Positions 18,436 to 27,721 of a DNA stretch of 42,733 nucleotides are shown here, piece after piece. Positions within the stretch are counted from its first letter, which is position 1. Each line of letters begins with the position of its first letter. The stretch spans positions 1 through 42,733 of the forward strand of contig CAKZSV010000059.1 of the NCBI GenBank assembly GCA_937921485.1, read 5' to 3'. The notes beneath the pieces were generated by a model, which ran no database searches, was not told the DNA's origin, and saw only the letters and a list, made by a program, of their open reading frames with translations. This DNA comes from an uncultured bacterium. Its GTDB lineage: Bacteria > Spirochaetota > UBA4802 > JAGODF01. The position numbers and the translations under genes were made by a program.

Positions 18436-19035
18436 TTATATCTTCACCCTCGATTGTATTGACCGCACAATCGTGGCGCTGTCGGCGAAGTCGAGATCGG
18501 CCCCCACGGGAAGTCCGTGCGCAATGCGCATCACTTCCACGCCGAGCTCTTTGAGTATGCGGGCAAGATACAGCGCGGTGGCGTCGCCTTCCATGGTGGG
18601 ATTGGTTGCAATGATGACTTCGGAAATATGCTCGTCCAGACATCTTTTTTTGAGCTTTTCAATTGAAAGATCATCAGGGCCGATGCCGTCAAGAGGCGCG
18701 AGCACCCCTCCGAGTACGTGATACAGCCCCCGATAGCCGCCGGTTTTTTCAATTGAGAGTATATCCTTCTGCTGTTCCACCACGCAGATGATGGAGCGCT
18801 CCCTGCCGAGATCTTCGCAGATTGCGCAGATGGGTGCGTCGGAGATGCCGCCGCATCGCTCGCAGGTTTGGATGTGTTCCTTGAGTTCGCGAATCGTTTT
18901 TATGAAGCGCTCCACTTCTTCGTCGCCCGCTTTCAGCAAATGAAAGGCAATTCGCGCCGCGCTTTTATGCCCGATGCCGGGAAGATGTGACAGTTCCGAA
19001 ATGAGCGCATCTAGATATCGTGAGGTCGTTTCCAC
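18436..19035 (-). CDS. recR: Recombination mediator protein RecR
   Basis: 199 residues, the normal RecR length. A helix-hairpin-helix (LPGIGHKSAARIAFHLL, about 18-34) is followed by a zinc finger C58, C61, C70, C73. The Toprim domain has ICVVEQQKD and the conserved glutamate near 87, and Walker-B-like residues in the ATNPTMEGDATALYL stretch. It works with RecO/RecF to load RecA at gaps. The start codon is GTG (19035), 14 bases after ybaB, with only a weak Shine-Dalgarno. It is the last gene of dnaX-ybaB-recR, a very widely conserved order. Confidence 0.95.
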   Translation of the reverse strand: METTSRYLDALISELSHLPGIGHKSAARIAFHLLKAGDEEVERFIKTIRELKEHIQTCERCGGISDAPICAICEDLGRERSIICVVEQQKDILSIEKTGGYRGLYHVLGGVLAPLDGIGPDDLSIEKLKKRCLDEHISEVIIATNPTMEGDATALYLARILKELGVEVMRIAHGLPVGADLDFADSATIVRSIQSRVKI

Positions 19036-19049
19036 AAGCGCTTGCCGCT

Positions 19050-19373
19050 TTATTTCAACATATCGGAAAGTCCGGGGATATTCATCCCGCCCGTGAGCTT
19101 CGCCATCTCCTGCGCCGCGATTTCTTTCATGTTATCAACGGCCATGTTGAACGCGAAGATGATTGCTTTTTCAATTTTTTTCTTATCGCCGGCCGAGATG
19201 AGTTCCTGAGCAATTGCGATGTCGGCCACACGGTATTCGCCGTTGACGGTGACCTTAACCGAACCGTCGGCGGTTTCGCCGATTGCTTCGGAATTTTTAA
19301 GCTTCTTCTGGATGTTTTTAAACTCCTTCTGAAGCCGCATGATGTTACCTAAATCGCCGAGTCCTTTGAGCAT
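19050..19373 (-). CDS. ybaB: YbaB/EbfC-family nucleoid-associated protein
   Basis: 107 residues. The DNA-binding protein family is recognised by the GLGDLGNIMRLQKEF start and the TVNGEYRVADIAIA strand, and the C-terminal helices are typical. The stop of dnaX and this ATG are directly joined (TAA-ATG), with GGAG inside dnaX, so translation is coupled. The family forms dimers that bind DNA broadly; its exact role is not settled. Confidence 0.93.
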   Translation of the reverse strand: MLKGLGDLGNIMRLQKEFKNIQKKLKNSEAIGETADGSVKVTVNGEYRVADIAIAQELISAGDKKKIEKAIIFAFNMAVDNMKEIAAQEMAKLTGGMNIPGLSDMLK

Positions 19374-20807
<1,434 letters not shown>

Positions 20808-20851
20808 GTCGATTGCGGGCGCGAAACTTGAATTTAAGCAAACATGAAATT

Positions 20852-20937
<86 letters not shown>

Positions 20938-20949
20938 GAAACCGTGCTC

Positions 20950-20978
20950 AAGCTTGTACGGGGGGTTTTCTTTGTCAA
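20950..20978 (-). promoter_or_regulatory. Probable promoter of tRNA-Ser (and perhaps dnaX-ybaB-recR)
   Basis: On the minus strand TTGACA (20978-20973) stands about 17 bases before a poor -10 (AAGCTT at 20955-20950, or TACAAG with a shorter spacer). The start would fall just before the tRNA 5' end. Only the -35 is convincing. Confidence 0.4.
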
Positions 20979-21072
20979 TACAAAAGCGAAGAAAAGGCGG
21001 ATGTGTGATGGTCCTACCCGGTTGGCACCATGGTCTGTTTTTTCCTTGCCAAAAGAGTGCGCGATGCCACTG

Positions 21073-21117
21073 TTGAAAAAATCGTATCTGAAACTTATGA
21101 GTCGCCAGAAAGCGACT
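21073..21117 (+). promoter_or_regulatory. Promoter with a start-proximal hairpin before the MORN lipoprotein gene
   Basis: TTGAAA (21073-21078) and TATGAG (21096-21101) are 17 bases apart. A 6-bp hairpin AGTCGC/GCGACT with a CAGAAA loop occupies 21100-21117. It would lie at or near the 5' end of the transcript, just before the Shine-Dalgarno GAAGG. Confidence 0.45.
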
Positions 21118-21134
21118 GAGAAGGATTATTGATA

Positions 21135-21713
21135 ATGCGCGGGATAATATATGGATTTGCTGCGTCATTTCTAACTTCAGTGATGCTGCTGGCACTATTG
21201 GTGATTGCCTGCGATCGTGAAAGGAGTGATGGCACTTCGAAGCTTCCGATATCTTCTGGAGTGGCGCGCTGTGTCGAAGGCGATTGCGTCAATGGCCGCG
21301 GCAGCAAGGTGGAAGCGACGGGCGAGCGCTACGCGGGCGATTGGAAACAGGGGCTTCGCCACGGCATCGGGACAGCGCACTGGCCGGATGGCGATTCGTA
21401 CACCGGGCAATGGATGCATGATCATCCGCACGGGAAAGGCGTGTATGTGAAATCGAACGGCGAGCGCTACGAGGGCGATTGGCAGATGGGAAAACGGCAG
21501 GGCAAAGGAAAGGCGCAGTGGCCGGATGGTTCGTTTTATGTGGGCGATTTCAACAATGACCGGGCGCACGGGATGGGAGTCTTTGTCGATACCGGCGGCA
21601 TGCGCTATGAGGGAGAGTTCAAAAACGGGATGGCGCACGGAAAGGGTGTGCTCATAACCCCTTCGGGCAAACGGACGAGCGGGCACTGGCAGGATGGAAA
21701 GCCGACTTTGTGA
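21135..21713 (+). CDS. MORN-repeat lipoprotein
   Basis: 192 residues. The signal peptide ends in lipobox LVIAC (C26). From about residue 60 there are five to six MORN repeats (YAGDWKQGLRHGIGTAHWPDG, YTGQWMHDHPHGKGVYV, YEGDWQMGKRQGKGKAQWPDG, YVGDFNNDRAHGMGVF, YEGEFKNGMAHGKGVL). MORN repeats form extended beta-hairpin arrays that bind lipids or proteins. Membrane anchoring suggests a structural envelope protein. The ATG at 21135 is chosen over the TTG six bases upstream. Confidence 0.85.
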   Translation: MRGIIYGFAASFLTSVMLLALLVIACDRERSDGTSKLPISSGVARCVEGDCVNGRGSKVEATGERYAGDWKQGLRHGIGTAHWPDGDSYTGQWMHDHPHGKGVYVKSNGERYEGDWQMGKRQGKGKAQWPDGSFYVGDFNNDRAHGMGVFVDTGGMRYEGEFKNGMAHGKGVLITPSGKRTSGHWQDGKPTL

Positions 21714-21811
21714 AAATCACATTGACTTTGCGCGTTGATGGCAAAATAATTATCCGGCTGGCAATATGATGATGTACTTGCAATTATCAATATAATAAAA
21801 AGGAGCAGGCA

Positions 21812-23098
21812 ATGGAAGATTTGAAAAAAGCATATAAGACTGTCATGGACGACCATTTCCCCGATGAGATGACCATCACCTTCGGCAATACAAAGCTTGT
21901 TTACAGAAAGAGAGCCTGGAAACTCGATGAAGGCGGAACGCTGGTGGAAAAAGGTCTTCGATATGGCGAAAATCCGGGACAGGAGGCCGCGCTGTATGAG
22001 CTTGTAAACGGCAATCTTGTGCTGGGGGGCTGCAGATTTATTGAGCCCGGTCATTCGCTCGTCAGCGCCATTGACGAAAAAATGATGATCCAGCCGGGAA
22101 AACACCCGGGAAAAATCAATCTCACCGATATCGATAACGGCCTCAATATTCTGAAATTCCTCATGAAGCAGCCCGCGGCGGTGATTATCAAACACAACAA
22201 TCCCTGCGGCGTTGCGCAGGATGCGGAGCTTGCCCGCGCGTTCAACCGCGCCTACAGGGCTGACCGCATTGCGGCATTCGGCGGTGCCGTGGTGGTAAAC
22301 CGCGCGCTTGATCGCGAAACCGCGGAACTCATTGCCTCGCAGTATTTTGAAGTGGTCGCCGCGCCTTCGTATGCAGAAGGATCCGTGGCTATTTTAAAAA
22401 AGCGAAAAAACCTGAGAATAATCGAAATTCCTCGCATTGACCGGCTGGAGGAGTATTGTGCCATGCGCTTTGTGGATTTTAAATCTCTCATCGACGGCGG
22501 CATCATTGTCCAGCAATCGCCGCTGTGCACAGTGAAAAGCAAGGAAGACCTGAAACCCGCGCGCGCGGAGTACAAAGGCAGCTCCTACGTGATTGAGCGC
22601 ATGCCCACTGAAAAGGAATACGAAGATTTGCTGTTCGGCTGGTTTGTGGAGCAGGGTGTCACTTCCAATTCAGTGCTATACGTGAAAGACGGCTGCACGG
22701 TGGGCATCGGCACGGGTGAGCAGGACCGCGTGGGAGTTGCGGAGCTTGCCATTGTGAAGGCGTACACGAAATATGCAGATCTCCTCTGCTTCGACCGCCA
22801 CGGCATCTCGTACAAGGAGCTGGAGCTTGCGGTTGAGAAAGGCGAGAGAAAGAAATCGGAGCTTGAAGACATTGATCGCGAGACGAAGGAAGCGCGCGGC
22901 GGTATTCCCGGTTCAGCGATGGTCTCGGATGCGTTCTTTCCGTTCCGCGACGGGGTTGATGTGGGCATCAAACAGGGGGTGACCTCGATTGTGCAGCCCG
23001 GCGGCTCGGAGCGCGATTTTGAATCAATCATCGCATGCAATGAAGCCAATCCGAGGGTTGCAATGGTCTATACGGGACAGCGGGCATTCAAGCACTGA
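21812..23098 (+). CDS. AICAR transformylase-type PurH lacking the IMP cyclohydrolase domain
   Basis: 428 residues. The whole length corresponds to the AICAR formyltransferase half of PurH: GLRYGENPGQEAALY, the catalytic K127-H128 in IKHNNPCG, FGGAVVVNR, SNSVLYVKDG and PGSAMVSDAFFPFRDGVD. The N-terminal MGS-like IMP cyclohydrolase domain of normal PurH (about 200 residues) is missing; instead the gene starts with about 45 residues of its own. AAGGAG stands 6 bases before the ATG. It probably formylates AICAR to FAICAR with 10-formyl-THF, and IMP ring closure must be done by another protein. Annotators often misname such proteins IMP cyclohydrolase. Confidence 0.88.
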   Translation: MEDLKKAYKTVMDDHFPDEMTITFGNTKLVYRKRAWKLDEGGTLVEKGLRYGENPGQEAALYELVNGNLVLGGCRFIEPGHSLVSAIDEKMMIQPGKHPGKINLTDIDNGLNILKFLMKQPAAVIIKHNNPCGVAQDAELARAFNRAYRADRIAAFGGAVVVNRALDRETAELIASQYFEVVAAPSYAEGSVAILKKRKNLRIIEIPRIDRLEEYCAMRFVDFKSLIDGGIIVQQSPLCTVKSKEDLKPARAEYKGSSYVIERMPTEKEYEDLLFGWFVEQGVTSNSVLYVKDGCTVGIGTGEQDRVGVAELAIVKAYTKYADLLCFDRHGISYKELELAVEKGERKKSELEDIDRETKEARGGIPGSAMVSDAFFPFRDGVDVGIKQGVTSIVQPGGSERDFESIIACNEANPRVAMVYTGQRAFKH

Positions 23099-23166
23099 TG
23101 GTTTTTACGGGTTGCCGGCCGTGAAAGAGAAAGCTTGTGGTGCAGATTTTGGGTGGGTGATTGGTG

Positions 23167-24216
23167 TTACCGGGGATTTTCATCACCGAAAAGATCATCA
23201 AAAAAATTCATAAGCATCCCTGCTTCACCGATAAGCTTGAACAATGATCCGGCGCTGTCGCTGTGCTGAAATGCACCGGTGGCAAGAAATTTGCTTGAAA
23301 GCCCGCGCGTAAGCAGATACTGATGAAGCCCCATCCCCATGCTGTAGGGGATGATGTTGTCGCTTCGGGAGTGCGTGATGTAGTATTTGCACTTCGGAAG
23401 AGGGCGGCCTTTGGGGAAGAGGGTGAGCTCATTAATTTCTTTGAATTCCGAATAATCGACCGGAGCTTTTTCCGCTTTCCAGTACAGTTCTTCACCTAAA
23501 ATTTGTTTCATCTCTTCGCGGTCGGTGGTTCCCGGTTTTGTGGCGGCAATGGCTTTGCTGAGCAGTTTCTTCTCGGATTCGCTGAATGATTTATTTCTGA
23601 TCGCGTTTGCCAATTTTACAATATAGTCCACTTCCATGCCGGATTTGTTATAGAAATCGGCGAGCATCTCTCCATTGAGGAATGGGCCATGGAGATACAC
23701 TTTTTCCGGATAGAGATCCTGAGGAACATCGTTTAATGCGAGCAGGAGAATGGTGGCAGAGATGCAGGCGCCGAACGCATGAAAGCGGCCCTGATACTGT
23801 GCGCGCAAATCGGTATATATCTGCACAATATCGCTGCATACTTCTTTGATGCTTCTGGAGGTTTCGCTTCCGCGGATATGGGGCACCAGCACGGTGTAGC
23901 CGCTTGCCCACGCAAGTGCACCTGAAATTTTTTTCATCGTCGGGTGTTTGTAGGATTTAGGTGTGAGACCGTGGATGAGAAAAAAATACCGGTCTTTGTG
24001 AGCATCCTCTCTATAATACATCAGCATTGGCGTATCCCCTTCATTGGTGCGCAGCATCACCTCCCGCTCGATAATGCCCCCGGGAACGATTGAATCGTTC
24101 ATCGCAAGCATGAACCGCACGCTCGGTTTGAAGTAGAGCCATACCATTGCGCCTGCAGTCATTGCACAAATCACGAGGACTGGCACAAGTATTTTCAGGA
24201 GTGTTGTTTTCTTCAT
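23167..24216 (-). CDS. Membrane-anchored alpha/beta-hydrolase-like protein with Cys at the nucleophile elbow
   Basis: 349 residues. One N-terminal membrane anchor or signal (about 6-28) is followed by an alpha/beta hydrolase fold. LIHGLTP (about 81-87) fits the oxyanion-hole loop. The nucleophile elbow is FGACISA with C151 where serine is usual. D286 (SRSDNIIP) and H318 (FQHSD) complete a triad. A Cys nucleophile is known in dienelactone hydrolase. The family is not recognised precisely and the substrate is unknown. AGGAA precedes the ATG. It lies 36 bases after padR on the same strand, so the two probably form a regulated pair. Confidence 0.75.
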   Translation of the reverse strand: MKKTTLLKILVPVLVICAMTAGAMVWLYFKPSVRFMLAMNDSIVPGGIIEREVMLRTNEGDTPMLMYYREDAHKDRYFFLIHGLTPKSYKHPTMKKISGALAWASGYTVLVPHIRGSETSRSIKEVCSDIVQIYTDLRAQYQGRFHAFGACISATILLLALNDVPQDLYPEKVYLHGPFLNGEMLADFYNKSGMEVDYIVKLANAIRNKSFSESEKKLLSKAIAATKPGTTDREEMKQILGEELYWKAEKAPVDYSEFKEINELTLFPKGRPLPKCKYYITHSRSDNIIPYSMGMGLHQYLLTRGLSSKFLATGAFQHSDSAGSLFKLIGEAGMLMNFFDDLFGDENPR

Positions 24217-24252
24217 TATACTATTCCTGTTGTGATGATAATAGAAAACCCC

Positions 24253-24777
24253 TTAATGACTTCTGGTAGTATTCATCAAAAAATCCAGCCAGTCGCGTTC
24301 GGCTTCAAGGTGATGTTTCAGGTAGGTGTACAGAAATATTTGGGAAGTCTCTCGATTATTTTCTGATTGCCTGGAAATTTTTGTTTTTATTTCATTGAGC
24401 TTGTTCTCAATGAATGCCTTTCTGTCAGCAACAAACTTCTCTTTCTGTTCGTCTTCAAGCATGTCAATGAACATGAGAATGATATCGGTTTCAAAATGAA
24501 GGAGATTATGATCGAAATATTGCCGCAGAAGCTTGCGGAAATGTTTCTTTCCTGCGGGCAAAATTTCATATATGTATCGTTCAGGATTTCCGCCCTCTCT
24601 TTCAGTGCCCGCCTGCTTTACCCATTCATTTTCGACGGCTTTTTTCAGAGCGTAATATATGGAGCCGAACTTAATGTCCACGTAATCCTTCAGGCGTTCA
24701 ATAATTTTTTTCTTTATCTCATAGCCGTAAAGATTTCCTTCCATGAGAAGGCCCAGGATAGTAAGCTCAATTTTCAT
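24253..24777 (-). CDS. PadR-family transcriptional regulator
   Basis: 174 residues. The winged-helix N-terminus is typical of PadR (LTILGLLMEGNLYGYEIKKKI, then FGSIYYALKKAVENEWV and a basic wing with RYIYEI). It is followed by a Vir-C-like helical dimerisation domain rich in Glu/Lys (about 95-170). GAGG lies 6 bases before the ATG. PadR proteins usually repress a neighbouring membrane or transport gene; here the hydrolase directly downstream is the candidate. The 190 bases upstream are very A/T-rich and contain a minus-strand TATAAT at 24818-24813. Confidence 0.88.
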   Translation of the reverse strand: MKIELTILGLLMEGNLYGYEIKKKIIERLKDYVDIKFGSIYYALKKAVENEWVKQAGTEREGGNPERYIYEILPAGKKHFRKLLRQYFDHNLLHFETDIILMFIDMLEDEQKEKFVADRKAFIENKLNEIKTKISRQSENNRETSQIFLYTYLKHHLEAERDWLDFLMNTTRSH

Positions 24778-24924
24778 GATTTCCTCTTCGAACCTCTTTT
24801 TGTGCTGACATTATTATACAAATAAAAAAAAATCAATATTTTTTTTGAAATTAAATTATGGTCATCAGGCAAAGTGCCGGCGGATAGCGCAAAACCGTGG
24901 GCGTATCCATCAAACACAGCGGGT

Positions 24925-24959
24925 GCACATCCCCTCAGAATAAACCGAAGGGGATGTGC
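24925..24959. terminator. Perfect 11-bp hairpin after the protease gene
   Basis: GCACATCCCCT (24925-24935) pairs exactly with AGGGGATGTGC (24949-24959) around a 13-base loop. It lies 10 bases past the protease stop, as expected for a terminator of that minus-strand gene. However, the minus strand has no T run after it, so it may act as a 3' stabiliser or a factor-assisted terminator instead. Confidence 0.55.
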
Positions 24960-24968
24960 CATGAATTT

Positions 24969-26948
24969 TTAGCGGTTGATTGTGATGGAATTTTTTAACT
25001 GCTGAAAGCGGTTTATGAGTGTTTGATCATCTTCTTTGCCTTCTTTTCCCATGAAGAGCGCATACATCTTTTCAACCTTATTGCGGTCATTTTGCGCATA
25101 AAAAGTTTTCAGCACCGTCGCGATTTTCGAGAGGTTATTGCTCTGAAACGGTTTTTCAGTGTACGGATGTGCTTTGTTTGCCATGCCATCCCAGAAAGCA
25201 AGTGCGTCGTTGGGGAGGCGCCGATCGGGCGAGTGCCAGTTGATGAGTGCAAAATAATTGTCCTTCTGGTATTCGCTCAAAAGTACCCTGCGGATGTTCC
25301 AGCTCACTTCCTTGCCTTCTTTTGTGAAGCCGAAATTAATTCCGAGCCGAAGATCGTCCGTAATCGGCAGAACATCATTTTTCAAAACCAGATTGAAAGA
25401 TGCGCTTTGTAATTCAAGCCGATCTCTGTTGATATGGCGAAGCTTAACGTTTTCAAGAGCTTTCGGAAGCATGGGGTTTTCCTGCAGGAATTCAGCCCAC
25501 TTTTTTACTGATCCATAATACGACAGGTGGACGTGATCGATGATGTTGCGTGCATCGAATTTCCATAGCGCAATATCGGATGATTGACATGAAAACCCTA
25601 CAATTGCCATGCCTTCAGGCGTGGGAGTTTCGCAGGTGATGAACGCTTCATCGGAATATTCCATAAGCCAGGAACTGATGCGCCATTTGCGGTGGTACTT
25701 GTCCGTATGGTTTTCGACGGAAATGGGGTCGCCCATTGAAAGAATGCGTATTTTTACATCGCCGAAATCTCTGGTGATGCGCATGCCTTCGAAGAGAAGT
25801 TTTATTGATGCCTTCGGATTATTGAGCATGTCCTTCATCCGCATGCTATCGGGCCTGGTGATGTCGATGAACAGCATCTTTTCGAAAGGGGCTGCGAGGC
25901 GAATCACGCCGTTTTCGCGGATTTTCGTTTCCTGATAATTCATGCCGGAAATTGTCCATTTCCCGTTTGCTTTGTTAAGATAGTTCACCTGAGGCTGATA
26001 GCTATCGGTGAAATCGAAGAGAGGGAGAAGGGAAGCTTCCCCTTCGGGGAACATCGGACCGCCTTCCTTCTTTAATAACTCTTTCATGTTGTTGACATAA
26101 AACGAGTAAAACCTGTTCTGGTATTGCTTTTTAATTGCTTTATAATGAGCAGGAAGGGCAATATCATCGTCGAAATCCTTCACGATAGTGCGCTCGGGAA
26201 GGAGGTTGAAGCCGAAGATCATTCTCAAATGGAAATGCCCTTTGTTCCCAGCTTTAAGAATTTCGGAGGTGGGCAACGAGTAGGCAATGTTGTCCTTCCT
26301 TTGAATTACCAGGCCGATGACTTCGCCTTTCTGATTGATGAGCGGCCCGCCGCTGTTGCCGAAATTGACATCGGATGAGCTTTTCAGCAAAACGAATTTA
26401 CCGTCTTCGGTTTCGGGAAAGGTGCCGAGGAGTTCTCCCTGACGAATGACGATGCCTTCGCCGTATGCGTTGCCCACCGCGTGCACGGATTCATTGGTTT
26501 CGTATTTACTTTGCAGCTTTAAATATTTTTGAAATTTTCTGCCTTTCACTGTGAATCGTATGAAATCGCGGTGGCTGTCGAACGCGCGGACGGTATCGAC
26601 TTCATAGACATTGCCTCTGGCATCGCGGATATAGAAATCGGTGAACACGAGCGAGTTGTTTTTAAGGTCGATGACGTGAAACGCAGTGAGGAGATCGGAA
26701 TCGGAAATCGCAAACGCTGTGCCGATGGAATAAAATTTGTCCGTCCTGATGTTATAGGGGACCAAATGCCATGGGAGCTCTTTCTCGTAGGTAAGCGTAT
26801 CGCGCGGCGGTTTGTTTACCACGACCTCGAAACACGTATCTTTAACCAGCTCCTTAATATCGGCGGGAAGAGAGGAAGACGCCTCGAGATTATGGAATGT
26901 TAAAACGAGAGCTATGGTTGTGAGAATCAATAACGCCGCTTTTTTCAT
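24969..26948 (-). CDS. Secreted S1/trypsin-like serine protease with large C-terminal domain
   Basis: 659 residues. A signal peptide (about 1-23) precedes a chymotrypsin-fold protease domain. The triad is H91 (LLTAFHVID), D128 (DSHRDFI) and S199 (NFGNSGGPLI), as in HtrA/DegP-type proteases. No PDZ domain follows. Instead about 420 residues of unrecognised, mostly beta-type sequence make up the rest. AAAGGAG stands before the ATG. It is monocistronic and probably periplasmic or exported. The protease call is secure; the C-terminal domain is unknown. Confidence 0.88.
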   Translation of the reverse strand: MKKAALLILTTIALVLTFHNLEASSSLPADIKELVKDTCFEVVVNKPPRDTLTYEKELPWHLVPYNIRTDKFYSIGTAFAISDSDLLTAFHVIDLKNNSLVFTDFYIRDARGNVYEVDTVRAFDSHRDFIRFTVKGRKFQKYLKLQSKYETNESVHAVGNAYGEGIVIRQGELLGTFPETEDGKFVLLKSSSDVNFGNSGGPLINQKGEVIGLVIQRKDNIAYSLPTSEILKAGNKGHFHLRMIFGFNLLPERTIVKDFDDDIALPAHYKAIKKQYQNRFYSFYVNNMKELLKKEGGPMFPEGEASLLPLFDFTDSYQPQVNYLNKANGKWTISGMNYQETKIRENGVIRLAAPFEKMLFIDITRPDSMRMKDMLNNPKASIKLLFEGMRITRDFGDVKIRILSMGDPISVENHTDKYHRKWRISSWLMEYSDEAFITCETPTPEGMAIVGFSCQSSDIALWKFDARNIIDHVHLSYYGSVKKWAEFLQENPMLPKALENVKLRHINRDRLELQSASFNLVLKNDVLPITDDLRLGINFGFTKEGKEVSWNIRRVLLSEYQKDNYFALINWHSPDRRLPNDALAFWDGMANKAHPYTEKPFQSNNLSKIATVLKTFYAQNDRNKVEKMYALFMGKEGKEDDQTLINRFQQLKNSITINR

Positions 26949-27172
26949 GATTGCTCCTTTGATGAGTAGAATTCAAAAGCTGTCGGAATTATGCAGATGA
27001 GAAAAAGCATTCTGCATCAGAATGCATACCTCTTATCAATAAATTTGATTTCGCCAGCATCTAATTGCATATTATAGAAATCGGGCATTGCTATTACATG
27101 CGATCTGATTATGCAACTTTTTTTTATAATGAGGAGTGTAAATGCAATTATGAAGCTGTTGTAAGATTTCTC

Positions 27173-27201
27173 TTGACGAAATGTGTTTGGAGGCATATGC
27201 T
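27173..27201 (+). promoter_or_regulatory. Promoter of the CULT-domain gene
   Basis: TTGACG (27173-27178) and TATGCT (27196-27201) are 17 bases apart. This is the only clear signal in the 330-base gap (26949-27278) between the divergent protease and CULT genes. The rest is A/T-rich with no recognisable gene or RNA. Confidence 0.55.
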
Positions 27202-27278
27202 TTCGGTGCTTTCGCATTCGCAGGGTGATAAATATTCCGCGCTGTATGCGGGGGAGGTGAGATCCGGCGCCAGGCATC

Positions 27279-27668
27279 ATGTTTTTCAGAATCGAAAAAA
27301 ATTCCCGCACGGATGCTGAAACCCTTGAAAAGAAGGAAGAGAAGGTCGTTTCCGGGAAAAGAATTATCTGCAGGCTATGCGGGCACTACATCACAACCCC
27401 GAACAGTAAAATCGAGATGTCGGGGAGACATGTGCACGTGTTTACAAATCCTGCCGGGTATGTATTTCGCATCGGCTGTTTTTCCGCTGCGCCTGGATGC
27501 GTGGTGACCGGCGAACCGACAGAAGAATACACATGGTTTCCTTCGTATTCCTGGTCGTACGCGCTGTGTGCGGGATGCATGGAACATTTGGGCTGGTATT
27601 ATGATTCCGGCCGCGATTCCTTCTTCGGGCTCATTCTGGACAGGCTGAGGGAGGAAGAGGGCGATTGA
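27279..27668 (+). CDS. Bacterial CULT-domain (cereblon thalidomide-binding-type) protein
   Basis: 129 residues, almost entirely one CULT domain. Zinc cysteines are C31, C34 (CRLCG) and C97, C100 (CAGC). The aromatic cage is W86 (TWFPSY), W92 (SWSY) and W106 (HLGWYY), with Y108 beside it and N57-P58 (FTNPAG) as the facing loop. The spacings (Cys pair to Cys pair 63; Trp to Trp 6 and 14) equal those I recall for the Magnetospirillum protein MsCI4, with a constant offset of 7. In cereblon this pocket binds thalidomide-type imides and C-terminal cyclic imides. There is no signal peptide, so it is cytoplasmic. The ATG at 27279 is forced by an upstream in-frame stop, and its Shine-Dalgarno is weak. 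The bacterial role is unknown. Confidence 0.9.
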   Translation: MFFRIEKNSRTDAETLEKKEEKVVSGKRIICRLCGHYITTPNSKIEMSGRHVHVFTNPAGYVFRIGCFSAAPGCVVTGEPTEEYTWFPSYSWSYALCAGCMEHLGWYYDSGRDSFFGLILDRLREEEGD

Positions 27669-27675
27669 ACCCGCA

Positions 27676-27716
27676 ATATTGTGATACTATATATTTATTA
27701 CAATATGTAATATAAT
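27676..27716 (+). promoter_or_regulatory. Inverted repeat and -10 before the TtcA-like gene (probable leaderless start)
   Basis: ATTGTGATA (27678-27686) and TATTACAAT (27696-27704) form an inverted repeat matching at 8 of 9 positions around 9 bases. A perfect TATAAT (27711-27716) ends 5 bases before the ATG at 27722. No Shine-Dalgarno is present. The repeat sits where a dimeric regulator could act on the promoter. Confidence 0.45.
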
Positions 27717-27721
27717 AATTT

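Noticed and set aside
20938..21080. Possible SRP RNA gene next to tRNA-Ser and dnaX
   Set aside because: Looked for because scr/ffs often lies here in Firmicutes, but the GGAAG...GCAGCC core of SRP RNA is absent on both strands. Only a weak ATGGT/ACCAT inverted pair is present.
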